From the NCBI GenBank assembly GCA_017398765.1, contig JAFQEY010000025.1, positions 1 to 53,274 of the forward strand: a stretch of DNA of 53,274 nt. The letters run 5' to 3'. Each line of letters begins with the position of its first letter. Within the stretch, counting starts at the first letter, position 1. Shown here piece after piece: positions 8,098-16,535 of the stretch. The notes under the pieces were generated by a model, which ran no database searches, was not told the DNA's origin, and was given only the letters and a program-made list of their open reading frames with translations. The position numbers were made by a program, and so were the translations under genes. The DNA comes from Akkermansia sp. (GTDB lineage Bacteria > Verrucomicrobiota > Verrucomicrobiia > Verrucomicrobiales > Akkermansiaceae).

Positions 8098-8125
8098 TTG
8101 CTTTGTCGGAAAAGAGGCGTATAAT
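8098..8125 (+). promoter_or_regulatory. Predicted hemB promoter
   Basis: TTGCTT (8098-8103), 16-bp spacer, consensus TATAAT (8120-8125). The predicted start site at 8132 is 1 nt before ATG 8133. An in-frame ATG at 8124 overlaps the -10 box and has a possible GAGG Shine-Dalgarno, so the start is not fully settled. Confidence 0.55.
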
Positions 8126-8132
8126 GCGGGGC

Positions 8133-9128
8133 ATGAATCTTCCCATTCGCCCCCGACGTAATCGAAAATCCCCCGGCGTGCGCGGACTTGTGCGTGAGAC
8201 AGAACTTACCGCAGCTCACCTGATTTACCCCATGTTTGTGCAGGAGGGGAATGCTGATACACCCATTGAGTCCTTGCCCGGTTGCACGCGCTGGAGTGTG
8301 GCGGGAATAGCAAAGGAATGTGCCAGGCTGTATGAACTGGGGATTCCCTGTGTTGATTTGTTCGCCGTTGTGCCGGAGGCGAAGAAAGATGCGGCCGGGA
8401 GTGAGGCGTGGAATCCGGAGGGGGTGGTACCGCGAGCCATCCGCGCCATTAAAGCCGCAGTGCCGGAAATGGTGGTGATGACAGATGTGGCTCTCGATCC
8501 GTTTAACAGCTACGGACAGGATGGCCTTGTACGCGAATTCGGCAACGGTGAGTATGAAATCCTGAACGATGAGACAGTGGAGGCTCTCTGCCGCCAGGCT
8601 CTTTGCCATGCTCGAGCCGGTGCAGATATCATTTCCCCCAGTGATATGATGGATGGTCGCATTGCTGCTTTGCGTTCTGCTCTGGATGCTGAGGGCTTTG
8701 AACATGTTTCACTCATGAGCTATACTGCCAAGTATGCGTCTGCGTTGTATGGGCCGTTTCGTGGGGCGTTGGACAGTGCGCCGAAGTTCGGGGATAAGAA
8801 GACGTACCAGATGGACCCCGCCAATGCCCGGGAAGCGTTACGCGAAGCCGCACTGGATGCTGCGGAAGGGGCGGATTTTCTGATGGTGAAGCCGGCTACA
8901 CTGTATTTGGATGTAATTGCCGCTATGCGCTCTGTTACAGCGTTGCCGATAGCAGCCTACCATGTGAGCGGTGAGTATCTGATGGTGAAATCTGCGGCAG
9001 CTTCCGGTTGGTTGGATGAAAAGCAGGTGATGCTGGAGAGCCTTCTCTCTATCCGCCGCGCCGGGGCGGATGTGATATTGACTTACGCTGCCCCGCAGGT
9101 GGCAGAGTGGCTGCGCCGAAATGACTGA
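8133..9128 (+). CDS. hemB: Porphobilinogen synthase (5-aminolevulinate dehydratase)
   Basis: HemB condenses two 5-aminolevulinate molecules to porphobilinogen in heme synthesis. The 331-residue TIM barrel has both Schiff-base lysines: one in SYTAKYASALYGPFR, the other in DFLMVKPATLYLD. The metal-binding segment reads DVALDPFNSYGQDG and lacks the three cysteines of zinc-dependent enzymes, so this is the Mg-dependent type. The N-terminus (LPIRPRR-x-RKSPGVRGLVRET) matches the family start and supports ATG 8133. Its own promoter drives it, and the EEP-family gene 17 bp downstream is probably cotranscribed. Confidence 0.96.
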   Translation: MNLPIRPRRNRKSPGVRGLVRETELTAAHLIYPMFVQEGNADTPIESLPGCTRWSVAGIAKECARLYELGIPCVDLFAVVPEAKKDAAGSEAWNPEGVVPRAIRAIKAAVPEMVVMTDVALDPFNSYGQDGLVREFGNGEYEILNDETVEALCRQALCHARAGADIISPSDMMDGRIAALRSALDAEGFEHVSLMSYTAKYASALYGPFRGALDSAPKFGDKKTYQMDPANAREALREAALDAAEGADFLMVKPATLYLDVIAAMRSVTALPIAAYHVSGEYLMVKSAAASGWLDEKQVMLESLLSIRRAGADVILTYAAPQVAEWLRRND

Positions 9129-9145
9129 CTGCGTTTGAATGCATC

Positions 9146-10195
9146 ATGAAGCAGTTGCAATATCCCCCACCGCGCCGAGCCTGGTGGAAGCGGGCAGATA
9201 CTTTTCTCCTGCTGCTGTCTGCTCTGGTTGTTTTGTTGGGGGTGCGGCTGTATGAGAGTGACGGTGAACCGGGGCTACTTGTTCCCGGGGCTCCCTATGC
9301 TGAGACTGGAAAAGCGTATGCCGATTCCGGTAAAATCAGCCGGCGAGAGGTGGATGCCATGCCGACAAGCGGCGAGCCGGTACGCTTTTTCATGTTAAAT
9401 ACAGAAAATTATTTTGTTGCCGGGGAAACGCAGCGGTCCCGTTATGTCAATAAACCCAAACCGATAGCTCAGCGAGAAGCTGTTGCAGATGTCATTGCTT
9501 CTGTTCAACCGGAGATTGTCGGTCTTGTTGAGGTTGGTGGGCCGCTTGCGCTGGCTGATTTGCAACAGCGGCTTGCGGCAAGAAAACTGCATTATGAGTA
9601 CTCTCTGGTACTGCTCCGTGGCGGAGAAGATAGGGCCTTGGCTCTGCTTTCCATGCTGCCTATTGCTCAGAATGCATCTCATGCCAACTACGGATTATAT
9701 GGGCAACAGAAGCGCAGAATGCTGCGCGGTATTCTGGATGTGACACTGCGTGCGCCGGACGGACGCCTGTTCCGCGTGTTGGGCGCGCACCTTAAATCCC
9801 GTGTGGGGGAAGATGCCGCCGCCGCTGAGTCTCTGCGGCAGCGTGAGGCGCAGACGCTGGCATATTACATTGAGCAGAAAACGCGTGAGTATCCCAATCT
9901 TCCCATAGTGGTGTTCGGCGATTGGAATGATAATCCGCAAGATGCATCCGTCCGCCTGCTGGAGCAGGGTGTTTCTGAAGCATCTTCTCTCTACCGGCTC
10001 AAACCCAGGGATTCCAGGGGTGAGGAGTGGACTCTTTATTACCGCCGCGGAAATACGTTCAACACATTTGACCACATCTTCCTGAATAAGGCGATGAAGA
10101 AGCGGCTCAAACAAAAGCCTGTATCGGGGGTGGTGGATATACCTGCAGCAAGAACAGCCAGTGACCACCGGGCTGTCTGGTGTGAATTGAGATAG
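9146..10195 (+). CDS. Membrane-anchored endonuclease/exonuclease/phosphatase-family protein
   Basis: A 349-residue protein with one N-terminal membrane anchor (about residues 18-38), then an EEP catalytic domain. The visible motifs in order are LNTENYF, GLVEVGG (metal-binding Glu), GAHLKSR, VFGDWNDNP (the conserved GD-x-ND) and ASDHRAVW (the terminal SDH). All active-site residues of the fold are present. The substrate could be DNA, RNA, phosphoinositide or sphingomyelin-like lipid. The anchor suggests a periplasmic or membrane-surface phosphodiesterase. It follows hemB by 17 bp and ends 6 bp before the convergent TPR gene, with no terminator between. Confidence 0.85.
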   Translation: MKQLQYPPPRRAWWKRADTFLLLLSALVVLLGVRLYESDGEPGLLVPGAPYAETGKAYADSGKISRREVDAMPTSGEPVRFFMLNTENYFVAGETQRSRYVNKPKPIAQREAVADVIASVQPEIVGLVEVGGPLALADLQQRLAARKLHYEYSLVLLRGGEDRALALLSMLPIAQNASHANYGLYGQQKRRMLRGILDVTLRAPDGRLFRVLGAHLKSRVGEDAAAAESLRQREAQTLAYYIEQKTREYPNLPIVVFGDWNDNPQDASVRLLEQGVSEASSLYRLKPRDSRGEEWTLYYRRGNTFNTFDHIFLNKAMKKRLKQKPVSGVVDIPAARTASDHRAVWCELR

Positions 10196-10201
10196 GGGGG
10201 C

Positions 10202-12640
10202 TTATTCATTGCGCAGGAAATTTGTCCGGCGTATGTAGGTGGCCCACTCCGCGTATCGCTTCAGTTTACGTGTTCTGCCGGAAGCGGTTTTATGGTCGGA
10301 AATGCGGTCGGCAAGGTCGGCGGCATCTTTATATTGCTCCAGTTCCAGCAAGGATGCAACGGCACCGATGGCGGCCTGGTGGAAAATGGCCCATTCTCGG
10401 TCTGTGGCACCGTCTCGCTCTGCCGGTTTCAGCTCCAGAACGGCGGAGTAATCACGGTACGCTGTCAGGAACTCACCGCTTCTACTGCAAATAGCCGCGT
10501 GGTGCAGCAGTGCCAGACTTCGCCATTTTTTTGACAGAGAGGAATCGCTGATATTCTGTTCTCCGACCTGAAGTGCCTTTTTCAGCCCCTCGGTCGTGCC
10601 CTCCAGTGCGTATTTATTGGAAAGCGTCATGAGAATGAGCGTGCGGTGTTCCGGGGTGAGAGATTCCTCCTTGTTCAGTATGTGTTTCAGGCTGCTTTCA
10701 GCTTCATCTCCTTTTCCGATGCGGATGAGGACAGACGCTTGCTGGATAGATGCCGGAATTTTCAGCTCCGGGTATTTTTCTGCGCAGAGAGAATATATTT
10801 CCGCCGCTTTTGCCAGAGAATCCGCAGTGCCGATTAACTCTTTCTCGTGAGCCGCATGAAAGAGACTTTGAGCCGCCATGGGGCTGTCTCCGGCGAGCCT
10901 GTTGAGCTCAATGAGCTGGTGATAGGCATCTGCGTGCTGGCTTCTTTTGGAAAACAGGTGCGCCAGATGAAAACGAAGCTTGTGGTTGAGGTGGCGGTTT
11001 GGTGTGGTTTCTATCGCTTGCGTCATCATCTCGCATATCCTGTCTTCCGTCTCGGATTTCCTGTCGACGGGAGATGCTTTTCTCATGGCTGCTTCCCGCA
11101 TCATGTAGTAACGAAGCAACTGTTTGGGAAGAAACAGCTTTGTATTGGCGTGGGTAAGCTCCTGTTCAACCATGAGCGGTGAATCGTCCAGGTTAAACCA
11201 TGCCTTGTCCAACAGAAAATCAACCATAAAATCGCTTTCATGGTAAGGAATCGTTTGTAATTTCTGTAGCGCGCTTCTGGCAGTAGCGGTATCTCTACCC
11301 ATGTGATAAAGGAATAGGGCAGCATAAACTTCTGCTTTAGCGTCATCTCCATAGTAAGCATATTCCAGAAGCTCTTTTTCCAGTTGGTGGTTTCCGGAGC
11401 GTAATGCGCAAATAAGGCTGTTGGCAAATGCCGCCGGGCGTAAATTCTCCGGAGCATTACGCGCACAGTCGCGGAACATTTGGCCTGCCTGCAACGCATC
11501 TGTTTCTGCCAGAATGGTTGCTGCATAAAATGTCCTGTAAGGGGAGTCTTGCGTGACGTGGGCAAGATATTTGGAAGCCTCTTGCAAGTTGCCGTATTCC
11601 AGCAGGTAGCGAACGTGCTCCAGCAGTATCAGCTGGGTGGTCTTTTCGCGGGGAAAAAGTGTGAGCGCAGTGTTGGCGCAGGTGTTGTCCGGGGCTATGC
11701 TTTCAGGATTATCCTGGTTGATGAGATATTGCAGAATCAGCAGAGAGAGAGCCGCCCTCTGTGGCTTTTCCTCATCTTCTATCCATTCCTTCAGGCGTTC
11801 TCTGGCGTATTTACCCGTAGTGAACGCTTTATGCGAGGCCAGTCGGCGGAACGCTTCCGGTAACAGGGGTGATTCCGGATTCGTGGAGATAAAGTGCAGC
11901 AGGGTCTCTTCTCCCGTTCCTTCTGCCGCCGGTGTTTCCTGCTCATCCACTTCTTCCTCAGATGAAGTGATTCCGGAGAGAAAGCCTTCTCCTTTTTGGT
12001 TTTGTGTGCCGGGGAATCCAGCGGCTTCCTGTGCGTAGTATACTTCTGCCAGTGCTAAGCGAACCCGCCGCCGAATTTCCGGAGAAAAATCACGGTTTTC
12101 CTCAATAGCTCTGCACAGTCGGATGGCTTCTTCATAGTTGCCTTTTTGCCGCAGGTTTTCCACCTCCAGCAATTGTAATACCGGGAGGAATTCCGGGCTC
12201 TTCTCAGCCATGCCGCGCAGGAGTTCCAGCGCAGTATTATCCTGACTTTCCGGTTGTTGCAACCAGTATTCAGCCAATGCTGCTGCGGCTATTTTTGCTA
12301 TTTCAGGGTTCTGACTGGCTGCCAGAGTTGGTACAACGGATGAGAACTGGACTTCAGGGCTTTGCCACGCGCAGTATAACAGGGCTTTGGCGGCATACGG
12401 GTAAAGCTCATGGTTTTCAGGGACTTTTGACAGAAAGACTGCCGCTTCTTTCATGCGGTGCAGCTCTACCAGTGCTCGGCCTTTCCAGAAATCACTTTCC
12501 GGACCTTGCGTGCCACTCAGTACGGTGAGCACTCCTACAGCATCCCCCGCCCGGAGCTTTTTTGCCGCTTCTTCTTCCGGTGTTGCGCTTATGAGGCCTG
12601 ACAGAAGGGGAAGCAGGCTGAGATAACGAAAAAGTTTCAT
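10202..12640 (-). CDS. Large exported tetratricopeptide-repeat protein
   Basis: An 812-residue protein beginning with a signal peptide (MKLFRYLSLLPLLSGLISA). Nearly the whole length is helical-repeat sequence with TPR-like spacing of Ala, Leu and Tyr (for example ALAEYWLQQPESQD, LARALVELHRMKEAA-like pairs and YRDYSAVLELKPAERDG near the end). There is no enzymatic domain. Such proteins serve as periplasmic scaffolds. It is the last gene of a minus-strand run: lipoprotein, M23 peptidase (12-bp gap), this gene. That suggests a role in cell-wall or envelope assembly, but the function is unproven. Confidence 0.8.
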   Translation of the reverse strand: MKLFRYLSLLPLLSGLISATPEEEAAKKLRAGDAVGVLTVLSGTQGPESDFWKGRALVELHRMKEAAVFLSKVPENHELYPYAAKALLYCAWQSPEVQFSSVVPTLAASQNPEIAKIAAAALAEYWLQQPESQDNTALELLRGMAEKSPEFLPVLQLLEVENLRQKGNYEEAIRLCRAIEENRDFSPEIRRRVRLALAEVYYAQEAAGFPGTQNQKGEGFLSGITSSEEEVDEQETPAAEGTGEETLLHFISTNPESPLLPEAFRRLASHKAFTTGKYARERLKEWIEDEEKPQRAALSLLILQYLINQDNPESIAPDNTCANTALTLFPREKTTQLILLEHVRYLLEYGNLQEASKYLAHVTQDSPYRTFYAATILAETDALQAGQMFRDCARNAPENLRPAAFANSLICALRSGNHQLEKELLEYAYYGDDAKAEVYAALFLYHMGRDTATARSALQKLQTIPYHESDFMVDFLLDKAWFNLDDSPLMVEQELTHANTKLFLPKQLLRYYMMREAAMRKASPVDRKSETEDRICEMMTQAIETTPNRHLNHKLRFHLAHLFSKRSQHADAYHQLIELNRLAGDSPMAAQSLFHAAHEKELIGTADSLAKAAEIYSLCAEKYPELKIPASIQQASVLIRIGKGDEAESSLKHILNKEESLTPEHRTLILMTLSNKYALEGTTEGLKKALQVGEQNISDSSLSKKWRSLALLHHAAICSRSGEFLTAYRDYSAVLELKPAERDGATDREWAIFHQAAIGAVASLLELEQYKDAADLADRISDHKTASGRTRKLKRYAEWATYIRRTNFLRNE

Positions 12641-12652
12641 CTGCGTGTTTGT

Positions 12653-13723
12653 TTATAAGGATTGATTTACCTGCTGTTGCGCGGGCGGCGGATATTTACC
12701 CTCCAACCATAGGAAATTGTTGATATAACGCTTTCCTGATGCTGTCAGGGCGGCATTTTTACTGCTGTTTTTGACTCTGTTGACGGTGCAGTTCTGCTGA
12801 AGCGTGGGCATGGGTTTGCAGGAGACGATGGTGGGAGCGTCCACCTCTTTATCGCCGGGGTAAACCGCCAGTGGAACACCTTCTGCCGTGAACGCGATAT
12901 CCAGAGACTTGGGGCGGGTTGACCAACTGCCTTTATACAGAAAGGGGTGTCGCTGCAGCAAATCCATGGTGCCGATGCAGGGAACTCTGACGCGGTAATG
13001 CTCCGGAAGCGTTGCAAGATGTTTACGGATGGAGAGAGCCTTGCCGTTCTTGCAGCGCAACAGAATGGCTGAAATGTCGAAACCAATCAGATTTTGCCCG
13101 TTGTAGATGCCGTGTTTATTTTCCGGTGGTGCAAATTGATTGTATTGGCTGTTAATCAGGAAACATATTTCAAGGTGCAGGTGCGCCCTTGTTTTGTTGA
13201 GCCCGACTCCGGAGTATCCCAACCTCCCGAGCTTGTTGCCTGTGCCGACACGTTGACCAATTTGGCACGCCACCTCAGCAAGGTGTGCGTAAAGGGTGTA
13301 TATATCCCCCTCCGGTATATGGTGTTTTACAACCACGTAACGCCCGTAATTGCTCAGTCCGGGCTGCTCGTTGGTGTACACCACTTCTCCCGGTGCCACG
13401 GGATGGACTATATCCAACGGCTCACCGTCAGCGTCTCTTTTAACCGGGTTGATGTCGATGCCCTCATGCAGCCGGGAAAACATGATTTTGCCATCTCCCA
13501 ACCGGAATGGGTTACGCACAAAGCCATACGTGCCAGCCTCCCATGGTTGGGTGCTCTTTCCCTCAAAGGTGCGATCCACGTAGGTGAAAAACGCTTTGTT
13601 GTCACCCCGCAGCAGTGCGTCATTCTCGGTCGGGAGACGGTACACCAAATCCACGGCTGCCCGGCATACCGTACTTACCACCAGCAGCCCCGTACAAAGA
13701 AACCGGAAAATCCCTTTGTGCAT
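12653..13723 (-). CDS. M23-family peptidase (LytM-like), exported
   Basis: A 356-residue protein with a signal peptide (about residues 1-22). The M23 domain lies at about residues 80-190 and has all metal and catalytic motifs: H86-x3-D90 in HEGID, H147 in LYAHL and the HxH pair H181/H183 in AHLHLE. M23 enzymes cut peptide cross-links of peptidoglycan, so this is likely an active murein endopeptidase rather than a degenerate activator. About 150 residues after the domain are unrecognised and may direct localisation. It sits 14 bp after a lipoprotein gene and 12 bp before the TPR gene, so the three are probably one transcript. Confidence 0.88.
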   Translation of the reverse strand: MHKGIFRFLCTGLLVVSTVCRAAVDLVYRLPTENDALLRGDNKAFFTYVDRTFEGKSTQPWEAGTYGFVRNPFRLGDGKIMFSRLHEGIDINPVKRDADGEPLDIVHPVAPGEVVYTNEQPGLSNYGRYVVVKHHIPEGDIYTLYAHLAEVACQIGQRVGTGNKLGRLGYSGVGLNKTRAHLHLEICFLINSQYNQFAPPENKHGIYNGQNLIGFDISAILLRCKNGKALSIRKHLATLPEHYRVRVPCIGTMDLLQRHPFLYKGSWSTRPKSLDIAFTAEGVPLAVYPGDKEVDAPTIVSCKPMPTLQQNCTVNRVKNSSKNAALTASGKRYINNFLWLEGKYPPPAQQQVNQSL

Positions 13724-13737
13724 GGATTCGTCTCTCC

Positions 13738-14301
13738 TTATTCCTCGGAAAATAATTGCGGAATCATGCGCCCCGTTGCGTCACGCTTTACTTTAACTCC
13801 CTTGGGAATTTCCCGTTTCGGACGCGGGTCCTCGTCACGATAGCGCTTTTCTTCAATTTCGGGATGCACGGGGGAGAGTGTTTCTCCAATCATCTTGAGG
13901 TCGTACCCATTCAAGCCATTCCAGATAACGAGCTTGCCGTCTCCGATAGGGGCGTCAATAAGCATGGGGGGCATTGCCAGCCCATTGACCACCGGGAGCA
14001 GCTTATTGCCACCATTATTGAGTGTCTGGGTGTAAAGTCGGGAGCGATATTCCTCCTTAGTATAAAGAACCACACCATAGCTTCCGTCATTGTTCAGGAA
14101 TGAGCGGAACTTGTTGAAGTGTTTCAGAGAGAGCATTGGCATGCGGTTGTAGTACACGCCGTTGTACAGGATATTGAACGAGGCTCCGGCTTCGGCTGTG
14201 TCGGATTCCGTGAGAAAGAAGAGGGGGTAGGTTGCCTGTTGGCAACTCACAAATGCCGCAGCGGCTGCCAAACCCAGGTATATATGGCGCAGATGTTTCA
14301 T
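13738..14301 (-). CDS. Small lipoprotein, unknown function
   Basis: A 187-residue protein starting MKHLRHIYLGLAAAAAFVSC, a lipoprotein signal with Cys20 as the likely lipidation site. The rest is soluble and ends in a Lys/Arg-rich tail (about residues 155-180). I recognise no family. An open frame extends further upstream but enters the rpmE region in another frame, so the lipobox start at 14301 is preferred. It is the first gene of the run with the M23 peptidase and the TPR protein. A candidate promoter (TGGAAC, 17 bp, TAGAAT at 14336-14331) would give a leader of about 22 nt. Confidence 0.75.
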   Translation of the reverse strand: MKHLRHIYLGLAAAAAFVSCQQATYPLFFLTESDTAEAGASFNILYNGVYYNRMPMLSLKHFNKFRSFLNNDGSYGVVLYTKEEYRSRLYTQTLNNGGNKLLPVVNGLAMPPMLIDAPIGDGKLVIWNGLNGYDLKMIGETLSPVHPEIEEKRYRDEDPRPKREIPKGVKVKRDATGRMIPQLFSEE

Positions 14302-14385
14302 GGAAGAATGGAAAAAATCTAACGCCCGACATTCTACAATAAATTTCAGCTTAGTTCCAGCACAAAGATGCTCGTTCCCTGACAT

Positions 14386-14415
14386 AAAAAACCCGGTTTG
14401 ATGATCAAACCGGGT
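14386..14415 (-). terminator. rpmE terminator
   Basis: On the minus strand, ACCCGGTTTG-x-CAAACCGGGT is a near-perfect 10-11 bp stem followed at once by six T. A textbook intrinsic terminator. Confidence 0.92.
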
Positions 14416-14443
14416 AGAAAAGGACTTTGTTATGCTGCAGATG

Positions 14444-14713
14444 TTAACCGAGAGTCGGCTTCTTGGCACGACGCACGGAACCGAAGCGCTTCTGGAACTT
14501 GTCGATGCGACCCTCAGTGTCCACAAACTGGTTCTTGCCGGTGAAGAAGGGGTGTGAGTCGGAGGTGATACCGCAGGAAACCACATAGTGCTCTACGCCA
14601 TCAATTTCTTCCTTCTTGGCGGAAGTAACAGTGGAGCGAGTGATAAAGCGGCGGCCCGTGGTAATGTCCACGAACACAACGGGATTATACTTGGGATGAA
14701 TATCTGCTTTCAT
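14444..14713 (-). CDS. rpmE2: Ribosomal protein L31, type B
   Basis: An 89-residue large-subunit protein. The start MKADIHPKYNPVVFVD and the segment CGITSDSHPFFTGKNQF are typical of the type B (zinc-free) L31: the four zinc-binding cysteines of type A are missing and only one Cys remains. Type B forms often replace zinc-containing L31 under zinc limitation, but here it may be the only copy, which cannot be judged from this window. The ATG at 14713 matches the family start. It has its own consensus promoter, a leader of about 32 nt with a possible GCTGCG/CGCAGC hairpin, and a strong terminator. Confidence 0.96.
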   Translation of the reverse strand: MKADIHPKYNPVVFVDITTGRRFITRSTVTSAKKEEIDGVEHYVVSCGITSDSHPFFTGKNQFVDTEGRIDKFQKRFGSVRRAKKPTLG

Positions 14714-14751
14714 AATGATACTGAGCTGCGTTACCGTCGCAGCGCGCAGCA

Positions 14752-14779
14752 ATACTACAGGTTTCCGGAATAATGTCAA
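14752..14779 (-). promoter_or_regulatory. rpmE promoter with a structured leader
   Basis: On the minus strand: TTGACA (14779-14774), 16-bp spacer, TAGTAT (14757-14752). The start site is about 14745, giving a leader of about 32 nt. GCTGCG and CGCAGC in or next to the leader could pair. This is one of the few genes here with a real leader, as expected if a ribosomal protein regulates itself. Confidence 0.65.
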
Positions 14780-14844
14780 GCCGTAATTTGCTTTTTTTAT
14801 ACCATTTTACGGCATGAGGGGGGGATAATTGTGAGAAAGTTGGA

Positions 14845-14873
14845 TTGACGTTTCTTTCTGTACCGTGTACCAT
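14845..14873 (+). promoter_or_regulatory. OsmC-family gene promoter (leaderless)
   Basis: TTGACG (14845-14850), 17-bp spacer, TACCAT (14868-14873). The predicted start site, 14880, is the A of the ATG. Confidence 0.55.
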
Positions 14874-14879
14874 GTTGCC

Positions 14880-15287
14880 ATGAGTACCTCTGTAACGATT
14901 CATGACGGAGACATGCGTTGTCGCACTGTCTGGGAACCATCCTCGCAGGAATGCACCACAGATGTGGGGGCTGCCGCCGGCGGGAAAGGGGAATATCCGT
15001 CCCCCGCTGCCATGATGTCAGCCGCCGTGGCCTCATGCATGCTCAGCATGATTGCCTGGACCGGCAAGCACAAGGGCTTTGAAACGCGGGGTGTTCATAT
15101 AGCCGCCGGCTATGAAACGGATGATAAAGGTGCTATCACGGCACTTAGCTTTGATATTTCCGTGCCTGTGCCGACCACTCCGGCGAGCCGCCGTATGATG
15201 GAAAAGGCGGCTGAGCATTGCCCGGTGGGGGCCATTATATCTACCTCTGTGGAAAAGAAAATCACCTGGAATTGGTCAGAACACTGA
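14880..15287 (+). CDS. OsmC/Ohr-family peroxide-defence protein
   Basis: A 135-residue single-domain protein. It has the two redox cysteines of the family, one in AVASCMLSMIAW (central helix) and one in EHCPVGAI. OsmC/Ohr enzymes reduce organic hydroperoxides through a Cys pair. Substrate choice (OsmC, Ohr or YhfA-like) is not clear from sequence. ATG 14880 coincides with the predicted transcription start. It is followed by alr, which has its own promoter. Peroxide defence fits an anaerobe that meets oxygen briefly. Confidence 0.9.
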   Translation: MSTSVTIHDGDMRCRTVWEPSSQECTTDVGAAAGGKGEYPSPAAMMSAAVASCMLSMIAWTGKHKGFETRGVHIAAGYETDDKGAITALSFDISVPVPTTPASRRMMEKAAEHCPVGAIISTSVEKKITWNWSEH

Positions 15288-15387
15288 CCCGAACGACAGA
15301 GCTTTGCTTGGAACGCGTTGAAACTGGGTGTTTTTTCAGGATAAATGAAAAAACGCCTGTGATCCGGGCTAATATTCGGCTTTGCTC

Positions 15388-15416
15388 TTGAAGAAATCCG
15401 GTAGGAGTGCTAAAGT
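15388..15416 (+). promoter_or_regulatory. alr promoter (leaderless)
   Basis: TTGAAG (15388-15393), 17-bp spacer, TAAAGT (15411-15416). The predicted start site, 15423, is the A of the alr ATG. Confidence 0.55.
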
Positions 15417-15422
15417 GGGGGC

Positions 15423-16535
15423 ATGAACCTGCTGAACCATGAGAGCCCCTCCCGCGCGTGGGTGGAGGTGGATTTGGAAGCTATTGCTCATAATCTGGAT
15501 ATCGCCCGGCAGGCGTTGCCGGAAACGGAGTTGATGCCGGTTATCAAGGCCGGAGCCTACGGTCATGGCCTGGAACCGGTGGCTCGGCGTTTGGACAGTC
15601 ACGGGATTTCCTTCTTTGGTGTTGCCAATGCAGGGGAGGCTCGCCGCCTCAGCCGCGCCGGGGTGCGCACAAAACCTTTTATTCTGGGGCCGACCTTTCC
15701 GGAGGAGCGGGAAGAAATCGTTCTCAATAACTGGTGCTGCACCATTTCTACGGTGGAGGAAGCCGCCCATTTCCAGCAGCTCGCTGCCATGTATGATAAG
15801 ACTTTCCTGGTGCATGTGGCGGTGGATACCGGGATGGGGCGTGAAGGATTCCTGCCGGAGCAGCTGGCTGATATGGTGCCGCAGGTAAAAGCCATGCAGA
15901 ACCTCAAGGTCGATGGCGTGATGTCGCATTTTCCCTCAGCCGATGAGGATGTTCCCTTTACGCAGAATGAGATAGAACTTTTTAACCGTTGTGTTGAAAC
16001 CCTGCAGCCGCATTTCCGCCTGCGCTATCGCCATATTGCGGCCAGCGCAGGGGAACTGGGCTATGAAATCCCTGCCGCCAATCTGGCACGGCCCGGGCTT
16101 CTGCTCTATGGGATAGCCCCCATGGCCTCCATTTATGATGGTGTGCTGCGTCCTACGCTCAAGCTTTCTTCCCGCGTGTCGCTGGTGCGTGAGTTGCCGG
16201 CCGGGCACGGGGTATCATACGGACGAACGCACGTTACCACCGCTCCAACGCGGGTGGCTACCATCGGTATCGGCTATGCGGACGGCTGGAATCGCCACCT
16301 TTCGGGTAAAGGCGTTCGTGTGTACATTAATGGTCATTACTGCCCCATGCTCGGCAGAGTAACCATGGATCAGATAATGGCAGATGTGACCCATGTACCT
16401 TTCGTTCAGCCCGGCGATGAAGTAGAACTGATAGGCCCGCATATTCCCGTGACAGAGATAGCAGCCCTTGCTGATACGATACCGTGGGAAATACTCACCG
16501 GCCTTGGCCCGAGGTTGCCGAGGGTGTATCGCTGA
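15423..16535 (+). CDS. alr: Alanine racemase
   Basis: Alr is a PLP enzyme converting L-alanine to D-alanine for peptidoglycan. The 370-residue protein has the N-terminal barrel with the PLP lysine in VIKAGAYGHG (usual form KADAYGHG or KANAYGHG, so Gly replaces Asp/Asn), the beta-domain catalytic Tyr in SYGRT, GYADGWNRHLSGKG and the MDQIMADVT motif. Length and ending (GLGPRLPRVY) are normal. Its last 41 nt overlap the convergent lipoprotein gene. It is controlled by its own leaderless promoter. Confidence 0.97.
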   Translation: MNLLNHESPSRAWVEVDLEAIAHNLDIARQALPETELMPVIKAGAYGHGLEPVARRLDSHGISFFGVANAGEARRLSRAGVRTKPFILGPTFPEEREEIVLNNWCCTISTVEEAAHFQQLAAMYDKTFLVHVAVDTGMGREGFLPEQLADMVPQVKAMQNLKVDGVMSHFPSADEDVPFTQNEIELFNRCVETLQPHFRLRYRHIAASAGELGYEIPAANLARPGLLLYGIAPMASIYDGVLRPTLKLSSRVSLVRELPAGHGVSYGRTHVTTAPTRVATIGIGYADGWNRHLSGKGVRVYINGHYCPMLGRVTMDQIMADVTHVPFVQPGDEVELIGPHIPVTEIAALADTIPWEILTGLGPRLPRVYR

